From NCBI RefSeq assembly GCF_002754375.1, contig NZ_PEFF01000001.1, positions 5,969,501 through 6,033,500 on the forward strand: a DNA stretch of 64,000 nucleotides, in the 5' to 3' direction. Below are positions 63,700 to 64,000 of the stretch, piece after piece. The notes under the pieces were generated by a model that ran no database searches, was not told the DNA's origin, and saw only the letters and a list, made by a program, of their open reading frames with translations. The stretch comes from Variovorax sp. 54. GTDB taxonomy: Bacteria; Pseudomonadota; Gammaproteobacteria; Burkholderiales; Burkholderiaceae_C. The first letter of the stretch is position 1. Every line of letters begins with the position of its first letter. The position numbers were made by a program, and so were the translations under genes.

Positions 63700-64000
63700 A
63701 TGCCCACGCCCGCTCTTCCCTCTCCCACCGAATCCGCCGAAGCGCGGCGCCTGATCGCCCGCATCGAAGCCCTGTCCACCTCGCACGACCCCGTGCACGA
63801 CGGCGTGCGTGTGCGCTGGCGCCGCTTCGGCACCGACACGACGAAGCCGCCCATCGTGCTGCTGCACGGCGGCCACGGCAGCTGGATGCACTGGCTGCGC
63901 AATGCCGAGGCCTTGTCGGCCGAACGCACGCTGCTTCTGCCCGACATGCCGGGCTTTCACGATTCCGATGCGCTGCCGCGCGTGGCACCCGGCGAAGACG
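63700..64000 (+). CDS. Alpha/beta hydrolase, N-terminal part
   Basis: The first 100 residues are visible; the gene runs past the window end. After about 35 residues comes the fold's start VRVRWRRFGTDTTKPPIVLLHGGHGSWMHWLRN, with HGG forming the oxyanion loop, then RTLLLPDMPGFHDSD. The nucleophile elbow is not in view. It starts 29 bases after the dioxygenase stop and is probably co-transcribed. A hydrolase following an extradiol-type dioxygenase could act on a ring-cleavage product, but the substrate is not known. Confidence 0.87.
   Translation, partial: MPTPALPSPTESAEARRLIARIEALSTSHDPVHDGVRVRWRRFGTDTTKPPIVLLHGGHGSWMHWLRNAEALSAERTLLLPDMPGFHDSDALPRVAPGED

Overview
The window is GC-rich, densely packed chromosomal DNA that looks like a Comamonadaceae betaproteobacterium, most likely Variovorax or a close relative. 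The clues are the abundance of LysR regulators, three solitary Bug-type solute receptors beside CoA-dependent catabolic genes, a DUF4148 protein, metR/metE, the GGAGACAA-type ribosome-binding leaders, and a valine-degradation operon. The taxon is inferred from gene content, not from a marker gene. I see no rRNA, tRNA, CRISPR array, insertion sequence or integrase. No gene-free stretch exceeds 300 bases.

Layout. 1-2100: end of an HMG-CoA lyase gene, a VOC protein and a Bug receptor. 2116-3771: a small membrane protein, a GNAT acetyltransferase, a pair of palindromic repeats and a PAS-LuxR regulator. 3865-5308: the two subunits of a 3-oxoacid CoA-transferase, closed by a terminator. 5415-7886: a CaiB-type CoA-transferase and a DUF4241 protein. 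7946-14176: a LysR regulator divergent from a valine operon (mmsA, LprI-like protein, acyl-CoA dehydrogenase, 3-hydroxyisobutyryl-CoA hydrolase, mmsB). 14161-18884: an MFS carrier and the divergent metR/metE pair. 18905-22809: exported proteins, a 3-methyladenine glycosylase and an M20 peptidase. 22837-30769: a long minus-strand run with an M48-like lipoprotein, cbpM/cbpA, a histidine phosphatase, a penicillin/AHL-acylase-type lipoprotein, a GST, a phosphatidylserine synthase and a glutamine amidotransferase.

30803-35837: a LysR regulator divergent from a CaiB-Bug-AtuA operon. 36124-42073: a very large Ig-repeat adhesin split by a frameshift at about 38311-38330, followed by a lipoprotein gene whose reading frame is broken exactly at three tandem TGCGGGC heptamers. 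42113-45152: an ArsR/SRPBCC operon, a class A beta-lactamase and a LysR regulator. 45288-49143: acyl-CoA ligase, acyl-CoA dehydrogenase and Bug receptor. 49157-55987: a TrhA-type membrane protein, an orphan TRAP receptor, an AraC regulator, a crotonase, a DUF2868/GTPase pair and a 24-residue membrane peptide. 56211-58747: an isolated tssE-tssF pair of a type VI secretion baseplate. 58744-64000: TetR with a VOC gene, an ABC exporter, LysR with an extradiol-type dioxygenase, and the start of an alpha/beta hydrolase.

Themes. Most of the window serves acyl-CoA catabolism: ketone bodies, valine, and two operons of unknown substrate that each carry their own Bug receptor. The most notable region is the surface block at 36-42 kb. 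There, two adjacent genes are both interrupted at repeats, and the lipoprotein interruption has the form expected of a slipped-strand on/off switch. Several regulator genes sit beside clear inverted-repeat operators, which gives testable regulatory assignments.
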